A DNA stretch of 64,000 nt from NCBI RefSeq assembly GCF_000149955.1, contig NC_030989.1, positions 911,356 to 975,355 on the forward strand, read 5' to 3'. The notes beneath the pieces are model-generated. The model saw only the letters and a list, made by a program, of their open reading frames with translations. It was not told the origin of the DNA and made no database searches. This DNA is from Fusarium oxysporum f. sp. lycopersici 4287. Lineage: Eukaryota > Ascomycota > Sordariomycetes > Hypocreales > Nectriaceae. Positions 28,723 to 39,308 of the stretch are shown piece by piece (position 1 is the stretch's first letter; every line of letters starts with the position of its first letter). A program made the translations under genes and the position numbers.

Positions 28723-29133
28723 TTTGTTTGTTAGAAGATCAACTTTCAGAAATTGCGTCCTGACTATAGTATTGAATGGTTAGAAAGGGCCCGTAAATGA
28801 AAACCAGAATAGCATTCGCGGTGACGAGCTCGGTCAATTGCTGTTATTCAGAAGATGAACGAATTGAAGCAACCAAGCTCCCCGCGGTCTGGATAAGTGC
28901 AGCTGCCAGGTGGGACTGACCAATTGCACCATGAATTTCGTCAGTGGAGGTACGTACCGGGATTGCAGCTCCCGCATCCCGTCATCAGCTCCGCGTCTTC
29001 ATTACAGACACATGCCCCACCATCTACCGCTTCAACCTACCTACAATACCATACGAAACCCAAACCTTGCCTACCTACACTAGGTCATTTACATTGATTC
29101 GAGTGAGGGAATGAAGAGCGCCTGTCCTTCATC
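28723..29133. promoter_or_regulatory. Divergent promoter region, frataxin and AP-3 sigma
   Basis: 411 bp between divergent start codons, with no gene of its own. See the short upstream ORF next to the AP-3 sigma start. Confidence 0.5.
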
Positions 29134-29137
29134 ATGA
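29111..29137 (+). promoter_or_regulatory. 8-codon upstream ORF overlapping the AP-3 sigma start (ATGA)
   Basis: An ATG at 29111 opens eight codons ending in TGA at 29135-29137, so its stop shares the bases ATGA with the main start at 29134. If the transcript begins upstream of 29111, ribosomes would meet this frame first and main-ORF translation would depend on leaky scanning or reinitiation. The transcript start is unknown. Confidence 0.45.
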
Positions 29138-29757
29138 TCAATGCCTTTCTGGTCTTCAACGGCCAAGGTCAGCCTCGTTTGACCAAGTTCTATACCCAAT
29201 TGGTATGCTTTGTCCCCCTCCAGCTTTGTTGCCAGAAACTCAGATGCGCCTCATAGGAAACGAGTATACAACAGCGCCTTATCTCCGAAATATTTACACT
29301 CGTCTCGAATCGACCGGCCGGATCTTGCAACTTCCTACCCCTTCCACCTCTGCTCGCCGCTTCGGGCACCTCCCACACCTCCTCGGAAGAACAGAACGAT
29401 GTTCCAACACTAGTAACATATCGCAACTATGCGACCCTTTATTTCATCGTCATCTCCACATCGACCGAATCGCCGCTTGCCCTTATCGATCTGATTCAAG
29501 TCTACGTGGAGGCCCTTGACAAGCTCTTCGAGAATGTCTGTGAGCTGGACTTGATCTTCAACTTCGAAACCCTGCACTCTACCTTATCGGAAATGATAAT
29601 AGGGGGCGTGGTAATAGAGACAAATCTGGATCGCATTGTCTCAGGGGTAAAGGCGCAAGGAACGGTCGCGAAGAGACCTGTGAACGAAGGCAGAGGACCT
29701 ACTGGTCTGGGAAGTGGACTTGGTATGGGTGCCAACTTTGCTTGGACTGGGCGATGA
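29134..29757 (+). CDS. APS3: AP-3 adaptor complex sigma subunit
   Basis: Small subunit of the AP-3 coat that sorts cargo from Golgi/endosome to the vacuole. Two exons, 29134-29202 and 29257-29757, with a GTATGC donor and CTCATAG acceptor. The joined start MINAFLVFNGQGQPRLTKFY continues TQLETSIQQRLISEIFTLV, the sigma-adaptin (longin-like) fold signature. Further blocks are CNFLPLPPLL, TYRNYATLYFIV, DLIQVYVEALDKLFENVCE and LDLIFNFETLHSTLSEMIIGG, which distinguish sigma subunits from other longins. The C-terminal Gly-rich tail GLGSGLGMGANFAWTGR is a fungal extension. Total 189 aa. The ATG choice is fixed by the conserved N-terminus. Confidence 0.95.
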
Positions 29758-29903
29758 AGATTACGACTATTCAGAGCGACGAATGAAATGCATGATAGAG
29801 CGGATTACAAGATGTGTCTGCCTGTTGAGATATCCATATATGTTTCGACTCTACGAGACTAACGCCCAACTCCAAGTATTGAATAATATACATAAAGAAT
29901 ACA

Positions 29904-30437
29904 CTATTTTGATTCTGGCTCGTCCTTTGGGGGATGGAAAGGCGGCGCATCTGGTCGTCGTTCGTATCGCTTCTCGGGATCGACTGTGCCGAATAGATAT
30001 TGTGTCTTCTTACGAATCTAATGATGGCGTTAGTAGTTCTTGGTTCTTCTATAATCATATGTACGAACCTCTTCAGAAGGTTTATACTTCTGACCCCACC
30101 ATTCGAACTCGGAGTAGAAGCAGATCCAGATCAGTGCAGCTGGAACTTGAGTTAGATAAGAGCCCGGAAATGATTGCATGAGAATAATCTTACCAACAAT
30201 CGTCAGGAGCTGAGCAGTCTTGACAAATTTCACCCATCGCGGTGCTCGACTTGCTAGGATAATGCGACGTTTGTACTTCTTCTCAAACCGGAGTTGTTGC
30301 TGGACAGTAAGTTGCTTGAAGTTGGGAGGCCACACTTTTCGGGCCTTGTAAGGGTTGGTTGCCACCGTCAGAGGAGCCTTCTTGAGAAGACTATCCTTTG
30401 AAGATGAGGCCATACGTCTGATCAGCGTGGGAAACAT
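29904..30437 (-). CDS. 142-aa single-pass membrane protein of unknown function, probably mitochondrial
   Basis: Not recognised. Three exons, 30437-30194, 30139-30069 and 30017-29904, join in frame to 142 aa. The first intron is GTAAGA...TTCCAG with a CTAAC branch; the second uses GTTCGT as donor, CTAAC branch and CATTAG acceptor. Straight reading through the second intron gives an unconvincing 12-residue end, whereas splicing adds a well-behaved tail beginning IRKKTQYLFGTVDPEKRYE and ending KDEPESK. The start MFPTLIRRMASSSKDSLLKK looks like a presequence. A basic middle (RFEKKYKRRIILASRAPR) precedes one hydrophobic helix around LTIVAALIWICFY, then FEWWGQKYKPSEE. Size, basic presequence and single helix suggest an inner-membrane assembly or complex subunit; this is inference. 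A second in-frame ATG (residue 9) could be the start. Convergent with APS3, divergent from LeuRS. Confidence 0.78.
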
Positions 30438-30775
30438 TGTGATTAAGTCGCTTCCGACCTCGAGTGACTCAATGGTTCAAGACATGAAGCTTCGCATGAG
30501 GAATGTCGTTAGTGTTGGAGAATCTCCAATAGGCGCCACATCACCGCCACAAAAACCGCCCACTCACTAGCCACCTTGACGCACTACGAGTGTGCCCCGC
30601 GATTTTCACCCCTCCTTCTCAAGTCCGATTCAATCCCTTCCAAACAGTGACTCAAAAATTTCCACGGAATTTCGAAGTGCGTATTATTCACTCAACCTTC
30701 ATATTTCAACATACTATTCAGGGGAAAAACTGACAATATTTTCTCTTTCTTCACAGGTCTCGTCCGTTTGCGACT
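30438..30775. promoter_or_regulatory. Divergent promoter region, 142-aa gene and LeuRS
   Basis: 338 bp between divergent start codons. A possible intron in the LeuRS 5' leader runs from a GTGCGT near 30678 to TTCACAG just before the coding start; this is not proven. Confidence 0.4.
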
Positions 30776-33700
30776 ATGGCTTCTACCGATTCTGTTCCCA
30801 AGGCCATGGAGGCTCTCAACATCTCCAAGACCAAGGAGCTCAAAGGTGCAGGTCCAACTTCCTTCACCGTTTTCAAGTGGCCACTCTAACTACGAGCAGA
30901 CTGAGAAGCGAGACACTCTGGTCGCACTCGAGAAGAAATATCAACAGAAATGGCAGGACGACAAAGTCTTCGAAGCTAATGCACCCACCACGGATGAGGT
31001 GCCTCTCCACTCCATTCCCGCCGCCGAACTTCGGGAGCAGCAGCCCAAGTTCTTTGGATGCATGGCCTACCCTTACATGAACGGAACTCTTCACGCTGGT
31101 CACTCTTTCTCTGTCAGCAAGGTTGAATTCGCCGCTGGTGTTGCACGCATGCAGGGAAAGCGAGCCCTCTTTCCCATGGGCTTCCACTGCACTGGTATGC
31201 CCATCAAGGCTTGTGCCGACAAGCTTGTCGACGAGGTCAAGATGTTTGGCCAGGACTTTTCGGGCTACAAGGATGATGAGCCTGTTGTCGAAGAGAAAGC
31301 CCCCGTTGTCAAGCAGATCAAGGAGGATATCACCAAGTTCAAGGCTACGAAGGGCAAAGCTGCGGCGAAATCTGTCAAGATGAAGTAAATAGAGCTTCTG
31401 TCCTCGAAATTTCCAACTTACTAATACACCTCGCAGGTACCAGTTCCAGATCATGCAAGCTATCGGAATTCCCACTGAGGAAATCCACAAGTTCGCTGAC
31501 CCTCAACATTGGCTCCAACATTTCCCTCCCCTGTGCAGGGAAGACCTGACCAATTTTGGTTGCCGTATCGACTGGCGTCGATCTTTTGTCACCACTGATG
31601 CTAACCCTTACTACGACGCATTTGTTCGATGGCAGATGAACCGTCTCAAGGAGCTGAATAAAATCAAGTTCGGCAAGCGATACACCATCTACTCTATCAA
31701 GGATGGTCAGCCCTGTATGGACCACGACCGATCTGAAGGCGAGGGTGTTGGCCCCCAGGAATACACTGCCCTGAAGATCAAGGTTCTCGAATGGGCTCCT
31801 AAAGCTGCCGAGGCCCTGAAGGGTAAGCTCCCGGAGGGTGCTAACGTTTACAAGATCGCGGCTACTCTAAGACCCGAAACTATGTATGGCCAAACTTGCT
31901 GTTTCGTGGGTCCCAAGATCACCTATGGCGTTTTTAAGGCCAACGACAATGACTTTTATGTCATGACGGAACGTGCCGCACGTAATATGGCACACCAGGG
32001 TATCTTTGCTACCGAGGGTGTCGTCGAGAAGGTTGCTGATGTCCTTGGTTCTGACATGGTCGGCACTCTTGTTGATGCTCCCCTCTCATTGCACAAAGAG
32101 GGAGTACGTGTCTTGCCTATGGAGACTGTTCTCCCTACAAAGGGTACTGGAGTTGTCACCTCCGTGCCATCTGACAGTCCTGATGACTTTGCTACTGTGA
32201 CCGACCTGGCCAAGAAGGCTGATTATTATGGGATTCAGAAGGAGTGGGCTGAGCTTGAGATCTTCCCCATTATCGATACACCTAGTTATGGCGACCTCTG
32301 CGCTCCTTTCCTGGTCAAGAAGCTCAAAATCGCTTCTCCTAAAGACACAAAGCAGCTCGAGGAGGCCAAGGAGCTGGCGTACAAGGAAGGCTTCTACCAG
32401 GGTGTTCTGAAGGTGGGCGAGTTCAAGGGCGAGAAGGTCGAGGTCGCTAAGCCTAAGGTCCGACAACAAATGATCGACGCCGGTCAAGCCTTTGCCTACT
32501 CTGAGCCTGAGCGCAAGGTTGTCAGTCGATCAGGCGATGACTGTATCGTTGCTCTTATGGACCAATGGTACTTGGACTACGGCGAAGAGTCATGGAAGAA
32601 GACTGCACTTGACTGGGTTGAGAATGGCCTAAACACTTACACAACTGAGACCAAGAACAGTTTCGAGGGTGTCCTGAACTGGCTGAACCAGTGGGCTTGT
32701 GCTCGAACCTATGGTCTCGGCTCCAAGCTCCCTTGGGATCCTCAATTCTTGGTAGAGAGTCTGAGTGACTCGACTGTTTACATGGCCTACTATACCATCG
32801 CCCACCTTCTACATAAGGACATCTTCGGAAAGACAAAGGGAAGTGCCAATGTTGGACCGGAGCAAATGGTTGACGAAGTCTGGGACTACGTCTTTTGCCG
32901 CCAGGAGCTCAGTGACGAGATACTCACAAATAGCAAGATCCCCAAGGAGACCCTGGAGAGCATGCGCCGCGAGTTCGAGTACTTCTATCCTCTTGACGTG
33001 CGAGTCTCGGGCAAGGTGAGTCAAGACGTGTGTCTTCACTAAGCTATCCTGAGACTAATCAACGTGTTACACAGGACTTAATTGCGAATCATCTCACATT
33101 TTTCTTATATTCCCGTTTGTGACCCTTTTCTTCTTCTTTTCCTGTTTCCTGGCTTTCCCCGATTTTCCCCGTACTTTTCTGAGTTTTCCTGAATTTTCCT
33201 GGACTTTCCTACATTTTTCTAGATTTTTCTGACTATTTCCTTATTTCGTTTCCTCTTTTCAGGCAAATTTAGTGTCTTTTGACTAACACTTCTTAGATTT
33301 GGCCCTATTCTCTCAAGAGTACTGGCCTCAAAGTATCCGCGCGAACGGTCATCTAATGCTCAATGGCGAGAAGATGAGCAAGAGTACCGGTAACTTCATG
33401 ACTCTCCGAGACTTGACAGAGAAATACGGTGCGGACGCTTCTCGTATTGCTCTTGCGGATGCTGGCGATGGAGTCAATGATGCCAATTTTGAGGAGGATG
33501 TTGCCGATACCAACATTCTCCGATTATATACTCTCAAGGAGTGGTGCGAGGATATGGTTCGAGACCAGGATCAACTTCGAACTGGTGAGTTGAATTCGTT
33601 CCAGGATGCCTTGTTCAACAACGACATGAACGCGGTTATCAAGGAGGCTGTTGAGCAGTATGTCAACACCAACTACAAGCTGGCCTTAAAGGCTGGTCTA

Positions 33701-34474
33701 TATGAGTTGACGAGCGCTCGCGATTTCTATCGAGAAGGCCGCGCAGCAGCCGGCATAAAACTGCACCGCGATCTTGCCCTCCGGTATATCGAGGTACAGG
33801 CTCTGCTGCTGGCGGTCGTTGCTCCCCACTGGTCTGAGTACATTTGGCTTGAGGTGCTGAAGAATGAGGGCACTATTCATAATGCTCGATTCCCCGAGAT
33901 TAAGGAGGTCGATGCTTCCCTGTCGGCGAAGCGTGACTATGTACGAAACACTGCTTCCAACGTCAACTCGGCGGAGGGTCTGCAACTGAAGAAGAAGGCC
34001 AAGGGCAAGGAGACATCGTTCGACCCCAAGAAGCCTAAGCAACTCACAATCTTTGTCACGGTCAAATTTCCAGCTTGGCAAGCGAAGTACATTGATCTCT
34101 TGAAGGAGATGTGGAACGTGGAGGCTAAGTCAGTCAACGATAAGGAGCTCAATGGCAAGATTGGCAAGATGGGAGAAATGAAGAAGGCCATGCCATTTGT
34201 GCAGAACCTCAAGAGACGACTTCAGGCCGGTGAGCCAGCGAGCGTGGTCCTGGAGCAAAAGCTGGCATTCAACGAAAAGGAGACTCTCCTGCAGATGGTT
34301 CCTGGATTGAAGCGAACTAGCGGCCTGGTTGCTTGCCACATCATCTCAGTCGAAGAGGGCAGCAAGAAGGGAACCAACCTCGGAGATGGAAAGGAGGTGG
34401 AGCTTTCAGTACCTGCAGCCGAGCATGCAGTCCCTGGACAGCCAACATTCCATTTTGAAAATGTTGAGGCTTGA
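30776..34474 (+). CDS. CDC60: Leucyl-tRNA synthetase, cytosolic
   Basis: Class I synthetase that charges tRNA-Leu in the cytosol, with a CP1 editing domain. Exons 30776-30847, 30900-31384, 31437-33015, 33075-33114 and 33297-34474 give 1117 aa. The HIGH-type motif is HAGH (residues 89-92, in PYMNGTLHAGHSF) and KMSKS lies at 751-755 in LNGEKMSKSTGNF. The editing domain includes LRPETMYGQTC and TGVVTSVPSDSPDD, where the conserved Thr-rich and Asp residues are visible. The eukaryote-type C-terminal extension is present (KKPKQLTIFVTVKFPAWQ). The first intron fits only as GC-AG, giving KELKG-TEKRDTL. The fourth intron (33115-33296) begins GTTTGT and holds an unusual decamer repeat; exon 4 is only 40 bases and ends in the middle of FFLYSHLALFSQEYW. 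No frame lesion remains once these introns are used. Confidence 0.95.
33141..33240 (+). repeat. Degenerate 10-bp tandem repeat inside a LeuRS intron
   Basis: About ten consecutive ten-base units of the form GNNTTTTCCT, e.g. GAGTTTTCCT, GAATTTTCCT, GGACTTTCCT, ACATTTTTCT, AGATTTTTCT, lie in phase between donor 33115 and acceptor 33296. The intron is 182 bases, longer than the other LeuRS introns (about 52-60). Confidence 0.8.
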
Positions 34475-37330
34475 ATGTAGGAGCTAAGAAAAGGAGATGA
34501 TCTTGCTTGTTGTCAACATAGAATGTATGACACGGGGATGCATGCAAACGGTTGAGGTTACGTGTTCCTGCATCAGATGTGTGTACTGTATGTGGATCGA
34601 TAGATCTGTGTTTTGAGTTAAAATTGGAAAAGTCGTCGATCAATTATACTAGAGACGGGCTTGCTTTGTTATGCCTGGCATAATTGCTGTGATTTGGATT
34701 CTGATCTGGGTTGAGCTTGACGAACCCCATGTAAGCCTCCCCCTTCGCCTCGACTCGCCTCGATACTCGATACTCCGTACTCGATCCAGTAATCAGGATT
34801 CTTCGGTAGGCTATTCTTGTCCGTAGAACTCGGTGCGCGCCTACGCTTACGCAGACATCACGTAGTGCTTTGCCACTATACATACAGTAAGCCGACAAAG
34901 TGGCAGTGATAGTGACGAGATTCGATAATAGTCATGCGGTGATCGTGATAGTTCCGGTACCTATTGTCAAGTTGCAAAGTAGGATTCCAGAACTTGACAG
35001 AACATGGTTGAGCTAACAAGGTTGACTCAAATGAGACAGGAGTAGTCGATAGCATCAACGAGGCGAGAGAAGAGTTTGGTGTATTGCATGGTTCGTTTCA
35101 ACGACATTTAATGTAAATTTACTCATGTCGAAACAGACAGTCTGACCGAGCTTCTAACTTTGGCTTTTTTTCTCCGAGCGCTACATGAACAGGGCAGGGG
35201 GCAATTGTTAATTCGATATTGAATATTTCCGTCTGCTCTCCAGTTGGTCTGTAACAAACCCTTGGGAACATATAATGGATGATGAATGCTATCGAGAAAT
35301 GTTCCGGGGCAACAAGCAGTAATAATAAACAAAAGGGGCCCGAAAGCTTGTTCATGCAAAAATATGGAGTTTTCTGGGTCGGTTAAAGGAGACAAAGATT
35401 GAAGGGGGGATATTCAGATTCAAGGGACCTGGTCATCATCACTATACCTGAGCACTCTCCTCCAACCGTTGATTCAGATTAAAATATGGAATTATGGATA
35501 CATTCACTGATGGGTTCCATCAATTGCGCGTCGTGCGCGGTGTGGTAGCGATGCAGGCGACGGAAGCGGTAGAGGACGGGAGACAAGCCAGACTGCATGC
35601 CGGGGGCAAGCTAGCAAGAAGCCGGCAGGGGGAGGGAGCTTGATTTTCTATGGAACCACTATAACCGCACAGGCCATTCATATTCACTGTTTTGCTGGGG
35701 TTTCTCTGGTCTAAGTGACCAACAAAGTTCAAGGCAATCGATCATGATGGAGCTTGTCGGAATGTCCGCGCTGTTTCGTTTTAATGCAATGCGCGGTAAG
35801 GAAACGATAATAGAGTGAAAGTGGCTGGACGATCATTCCTGTTTATTCCCTCTCCCTCTCCTTTTCCCCTTGACTGGTGGTTTTGTGGTCGCGGTTAAGG
35901 CCGCAGCCTGGTCTGAGCTGTTTGATTCTGCTTGCGCGTCAGAACCACAATTAAAAAAATCCAACACAGATCTACAGATTATTAGTCCGAGCCGCAAAAT
36001 ACAATCCTAGCACTTGGTCCAGCCGCAAGATTTCAGGGCACAGGCTAACAGGGCACAGGGATATGGAGGTCTCATCTGCAACTTAGGGAATACCGGCAGC
36101 CGCTATTTGCGCAGGTTCCTTGTATTTGCATATTATTCCGTCCATGCTTTCCAGTATTAACAGTGAGCGGCTGGTTGGTGTTGTACAACGTCTCCAGTTA
36201 TCTTGTGGTTGTTTTTAGAAACATTCTCTGGCAAAATCGAGCGGTTTTTTTTTTCTTTCTTTATTTGCCTTGGTCTGGAAAGCTTGCGCAATCCGCCTCC
36301 ACCATCCCCAAACAAACTAACCCACGCCCAACCGCGACCATTCATGAATGTACCCTGATCCTCAAAGGTTTAGATACAGTGCAGTATACACATAATCAAA
36401 ACTTGGTTGCGTTTATGACGCAAGTCTCTTGTTGCCCAGTGAAACCGTGTAGGTTTATGGAACTGCACAGCTGATCATCTTGAGGCCTGCTCCTGTTTCC
36501 ATGAATCTCTAGAGGTTGGCGTCGGCTGGCTAGGCTGGACCTGAACGTTCTGCAGTGCTGTTATGCGTAGCTGGCTGTCTCTCCCGTGGTGTGCATCCAT
36601 CAAGTCAATATCTTGTCGTCTTGCATATGGCTGCGGGTAGTATCAGATCTTGGTTGGTTGATCTAGCAACAATATACCGTAGTGCATAAGCATCAGCATC
36701 AGCGGAACGGTTGGTGCGAGGCTGGGTCTATCTATTTTTTGTTGATTATCGAATTACTCACTGTACAGCCGCGTCAAGCCTGTACTGCAGTCAGCCAGTG
36801 TAGTCCAGCATGACTCAACAGAGAGTCTTCCTTTCACTGCAACCTCAACTGACACTGTAGATTGCGTTGACTCTCTGCCTTGATTTTCAGACAGAGAAAA
36901 CAAAAGTCATTGTGGGCCCTCTCAGCTCTGTAACTGACGCACCGGATCAACTTCCTCGTTGAGGTCCTGGCATCTGGTATTGGGTGATATCGAAATATCC
37001 TGGCGGTGGAGTCATGCATAGTACAACGGTGGAACTCGATGACACCAAAAGAAGTGGGTGGCTTGGGGTTGGGATGATGCAACCGCCCCCTGGGGCTGGT
37101 ATCATGTATCATGTATGTACTGCACTGACTGACTCTCCTCTCAATCCTTGCGAGGCTCTCAGGTATATAGGAGTCGAAGCTCCTCTGCTCATTCAAACAT
37201 TTTCTCATTCTCAGCATCCACTCAACAACTACTACAACTACAATCGCTACACCAACACTCGTTTAAACCCGATCTTAATTCTCTTCGAACTCTTCTACCA
37301 ACAACCAAACAACCTAAAACCACCATCAAA
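34475..37330. other. Intergenic region, 2.9 kb
   Basis: No supported gene. Open frames are short and motif-free. It should hold the LeuRS 3' region and, towards 37100-37330, the promoter and leader of the small GPI-type gene (a CAACAAC/ACTACAAC-rich leader ending CATCAAAATG is typical of strongly expressed fungal genes). Confidence 0.55.
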
Positions 37331-37640
37331 ATGCACGCTTCCGCTGCCGTCCTCGCTTTCGTCGCTGTTGCGGCTGCTGCCCAGACCCCTGTGGCTCCCG
37401 TTGCTACTCCCGTTGCTACTCCCGGTGCCCGTTAGTTCCAACCCTTTCTCACGATCCTCTCACGGCAGTTCAACTAACATCACGTTAACAGCCACCAACG
37501 GTACTAAGCCCGGCTCTGGCTCTGGCTCTGGCTCTGGTTCCGGCTCCGGCTCCGGCTCCGGCTCCACCCCCGCCAACGGCGCTGCTGCCCTCGGCCTCAG
37601 CGGTCTCGCTGGTGCTCTCGCTGTTGCCCTTGCCCTGTAA
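37331..37640 (+). CDS. Small secreted Ser-Gly repeat protein, probably GPI-anchored
   Basis: 82 aa in two exons, 37331-37430 and 37492-37640 (donor GTTAGT, acceptor TTAACAG). Signal peptide MHASAAVLAFVAVAAAAQ is followed by a Pro/Val/Ala/Thr stretch (TPVAPVATPVATPGAP), one possible N-glycosylation site (NGT), a run of nine Gly-Ser pairs, and a C-terminal hydrophobic tail (LGLSGLAGALAVALAL) behind a small-residue region TPANGAAA, the layout of a GPI attachment signal. It is likely a wall or plasma-membrane surface protein of low complexity. Codons are strongly biased to C-ending triplets, suggesting high expression. No domain beyond these is visible, and the repeat number probably varies between strains. 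Confidence 0.82.
37502..37563 (+). repeat. GGCTCT/GGCTCC hexanucleotide repeat encoding Gly-Ser pairs
   Basis: Nine in-frame six-base units; the first ones use TCT for Ser and the later ones TCC, suggesting two blocks of local duplication. Edges are approximate. Confidence 0.8.
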
Positions 37641-38367
37641 ATTTCGACATTCGGAACTTGTGCAAGGTTTGGTGGATATGAGGACATGATGCATTCTGAT
37701 GCATAGTCCTGGAGGAACCGTGCTGGTGCGCGTTTAACTTTCGATGGAGATAGATCGGGAACGTTTTGTCCTGACTAGAATAGATAGACCAATGGAGCGA
37801 AATCACCTCCAGCTATATTAATACTAATCGCATACCACCATTTTCTGCGGTTTTTTTTTTCTTTCGTGAAATATAGTGTGTCTCTTTTACTACCCAGCTT
37901 ACTTGAGCCTCATGCTTCCTGCTTATCTCTGGAAGCTTGGCAGGAACCCTGAACTAACGGAGTAATGGCGGCAAATTTATTTCCGGCATGCCGTTTGTGT
38001 TGCGCTCTTATCTAAACTGGCTGGGGCCTCAATTCCTTCCTCCCTGCCCGTTGCCCTTGTAAATTGGCTGATTGTGGCGGCGACACAGAGTACGTTGAAC
38101 CAGTATCAGCCGGGCTTCCAGGTACCCTGGAACCACTCTTGTCCTACCCATGCAGGGGTTTCTGTTCGCGTTGGTTTGAGGACGTTGCGAAAATGAAATT
38201 TTCAAGGATTCCGGAAGTTGTGGCCGATTTACCGGTGTTGGGTTGGACACAGAAGCTTCAAGCTCCTCAAAGGGTGTCGTGCTCACGGCGGAAGGGTGAC
38301 TGTCGTGCCGGGTCTATTCGCATGGGTAGTCGCAATTTGTATGAATCTATCGCCATTCTTGCTTCGC
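37641..38367. other. Convergent intergenic region
   Basis: 727 bp between the stops of the GPI-type gene and DPH3. A T10 run lies near 37852-37861. No coding signal that I can support. Confidence 0.55.
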
Positions 38368-38678
38368 TCAAGCGGCTATAGGAACCTGTCCGCCCGAGGT
38401 GCCTGAAGTGGGAGGTTTCGGTAGGTCATCCTGAACTTGTTAACAGAAAGCCACGAGCAAACTTTTGTCGCAAGACATACCAGGTCAAAAATAACCCGAA
38501 TCATGAGACTGCAACTAGGGCACACGGCAATATCCTGCTCGTCCAGCAAATCCTCGAGTGTGATTTGAAACTTGTCGCCACAAGGACATGGGAACTGGTA
38601 AACGCCCATAGCCTCATCAAAAGTCATATCCTCGATCTCGACCTCGTCGTAGATTGAAAGACCCTCGTCATCGGACAT
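38368..38678 (-). CDS. DPH3: Dph3/Kti11 CSL zinc-finger protein
   Basis: Small redox/zinc protein that donates electrons in the first step of diphthamide synthesis on EF2 and works with Elongator in tRNA wobble-uridine modification. Exons 38678-38481 and 38430-38368 give 86 aa; the intron is GTATGT...TTCAG. The start is acidic ([18 protein letters not shown]). The CSL-type zinc ligands are seen as PCPCGDKF and, after a helix, [15 protein letters not shown]. The spliced end [15 protein letters not shown] restores the family C-terminus, while reading through the intron would not. Divergent from the ABCD transporter gene 630 bp away. Confidence 0.95.
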
Positions 38679-39308
38679 TTCGGCTGCTAGTTGATGGCTG
38701 ATATGGTTGGAATAAGAAAGGTATTTCGGTGATGTTATGTTTATCCAAAAGGCTCAGAAAAGTTGCCCCGCGATGCGACCAAAAATTCAGTCATCCCCGC
38801 GGAAAGTGGCTCAGATTGATAAATGTGGCTGTGCTCGATTTGTGGCTGTTGAGTCAAATGTCAATCACATGCCGAGCGCAAGAGGAAAGTGTGGGGAGGC
38901 TTACACCTGCCCCAGATTCATCGACCGAGGAAGCTTCTGTATGGGGAAACTGCCATCGATATCTTGGAGCTCACAAGACGTCCTTGGTCATGTAGCGCAA
39001 GAATCTTACTCCCTTCAACACCTTGAATTCTTTCTCCCTCTCTTTGGGCTTTGATCCTAAGACATTTGTTTGAACCAGTGCTTGTTTTTTATTTGGATAC
39101 CATTCGACTTCCGATTTCCCCATGCGCTTAGCTGCTTTGAATAGATCTGTGACGTGACGTCGATACGCCTCGGCTCAACCCCAATCTCGACTACTTTTCG
39201 ACTTCAAGTGCGATTTCAAGTGACTGCAGAGTCATCGCTAGGGATCGCTCAATAATACTGTACCATTGCCAACTTAATCTACAGAGTCTCTGAGCCTGCG
39301 CGCGCGTT
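38679..39308. promoter_or_regulatory. Divergent promoter region, DPH3 and ABCD transporter
   Basis: 630 bp between divergent starts. No gene is seen; promoters expected. A TGACGTGACGTC sequence near 39148 contains CRE-like TGACGT cores, noted without functional claim. Confidence 0.45.

Noticed and set aside
33016..33298. Possible frame break in LeuRS where the long frame ends after VSGK
   Set aside because: Two introns and a 40-base exon (33075-33114) restore the family sequence fully.
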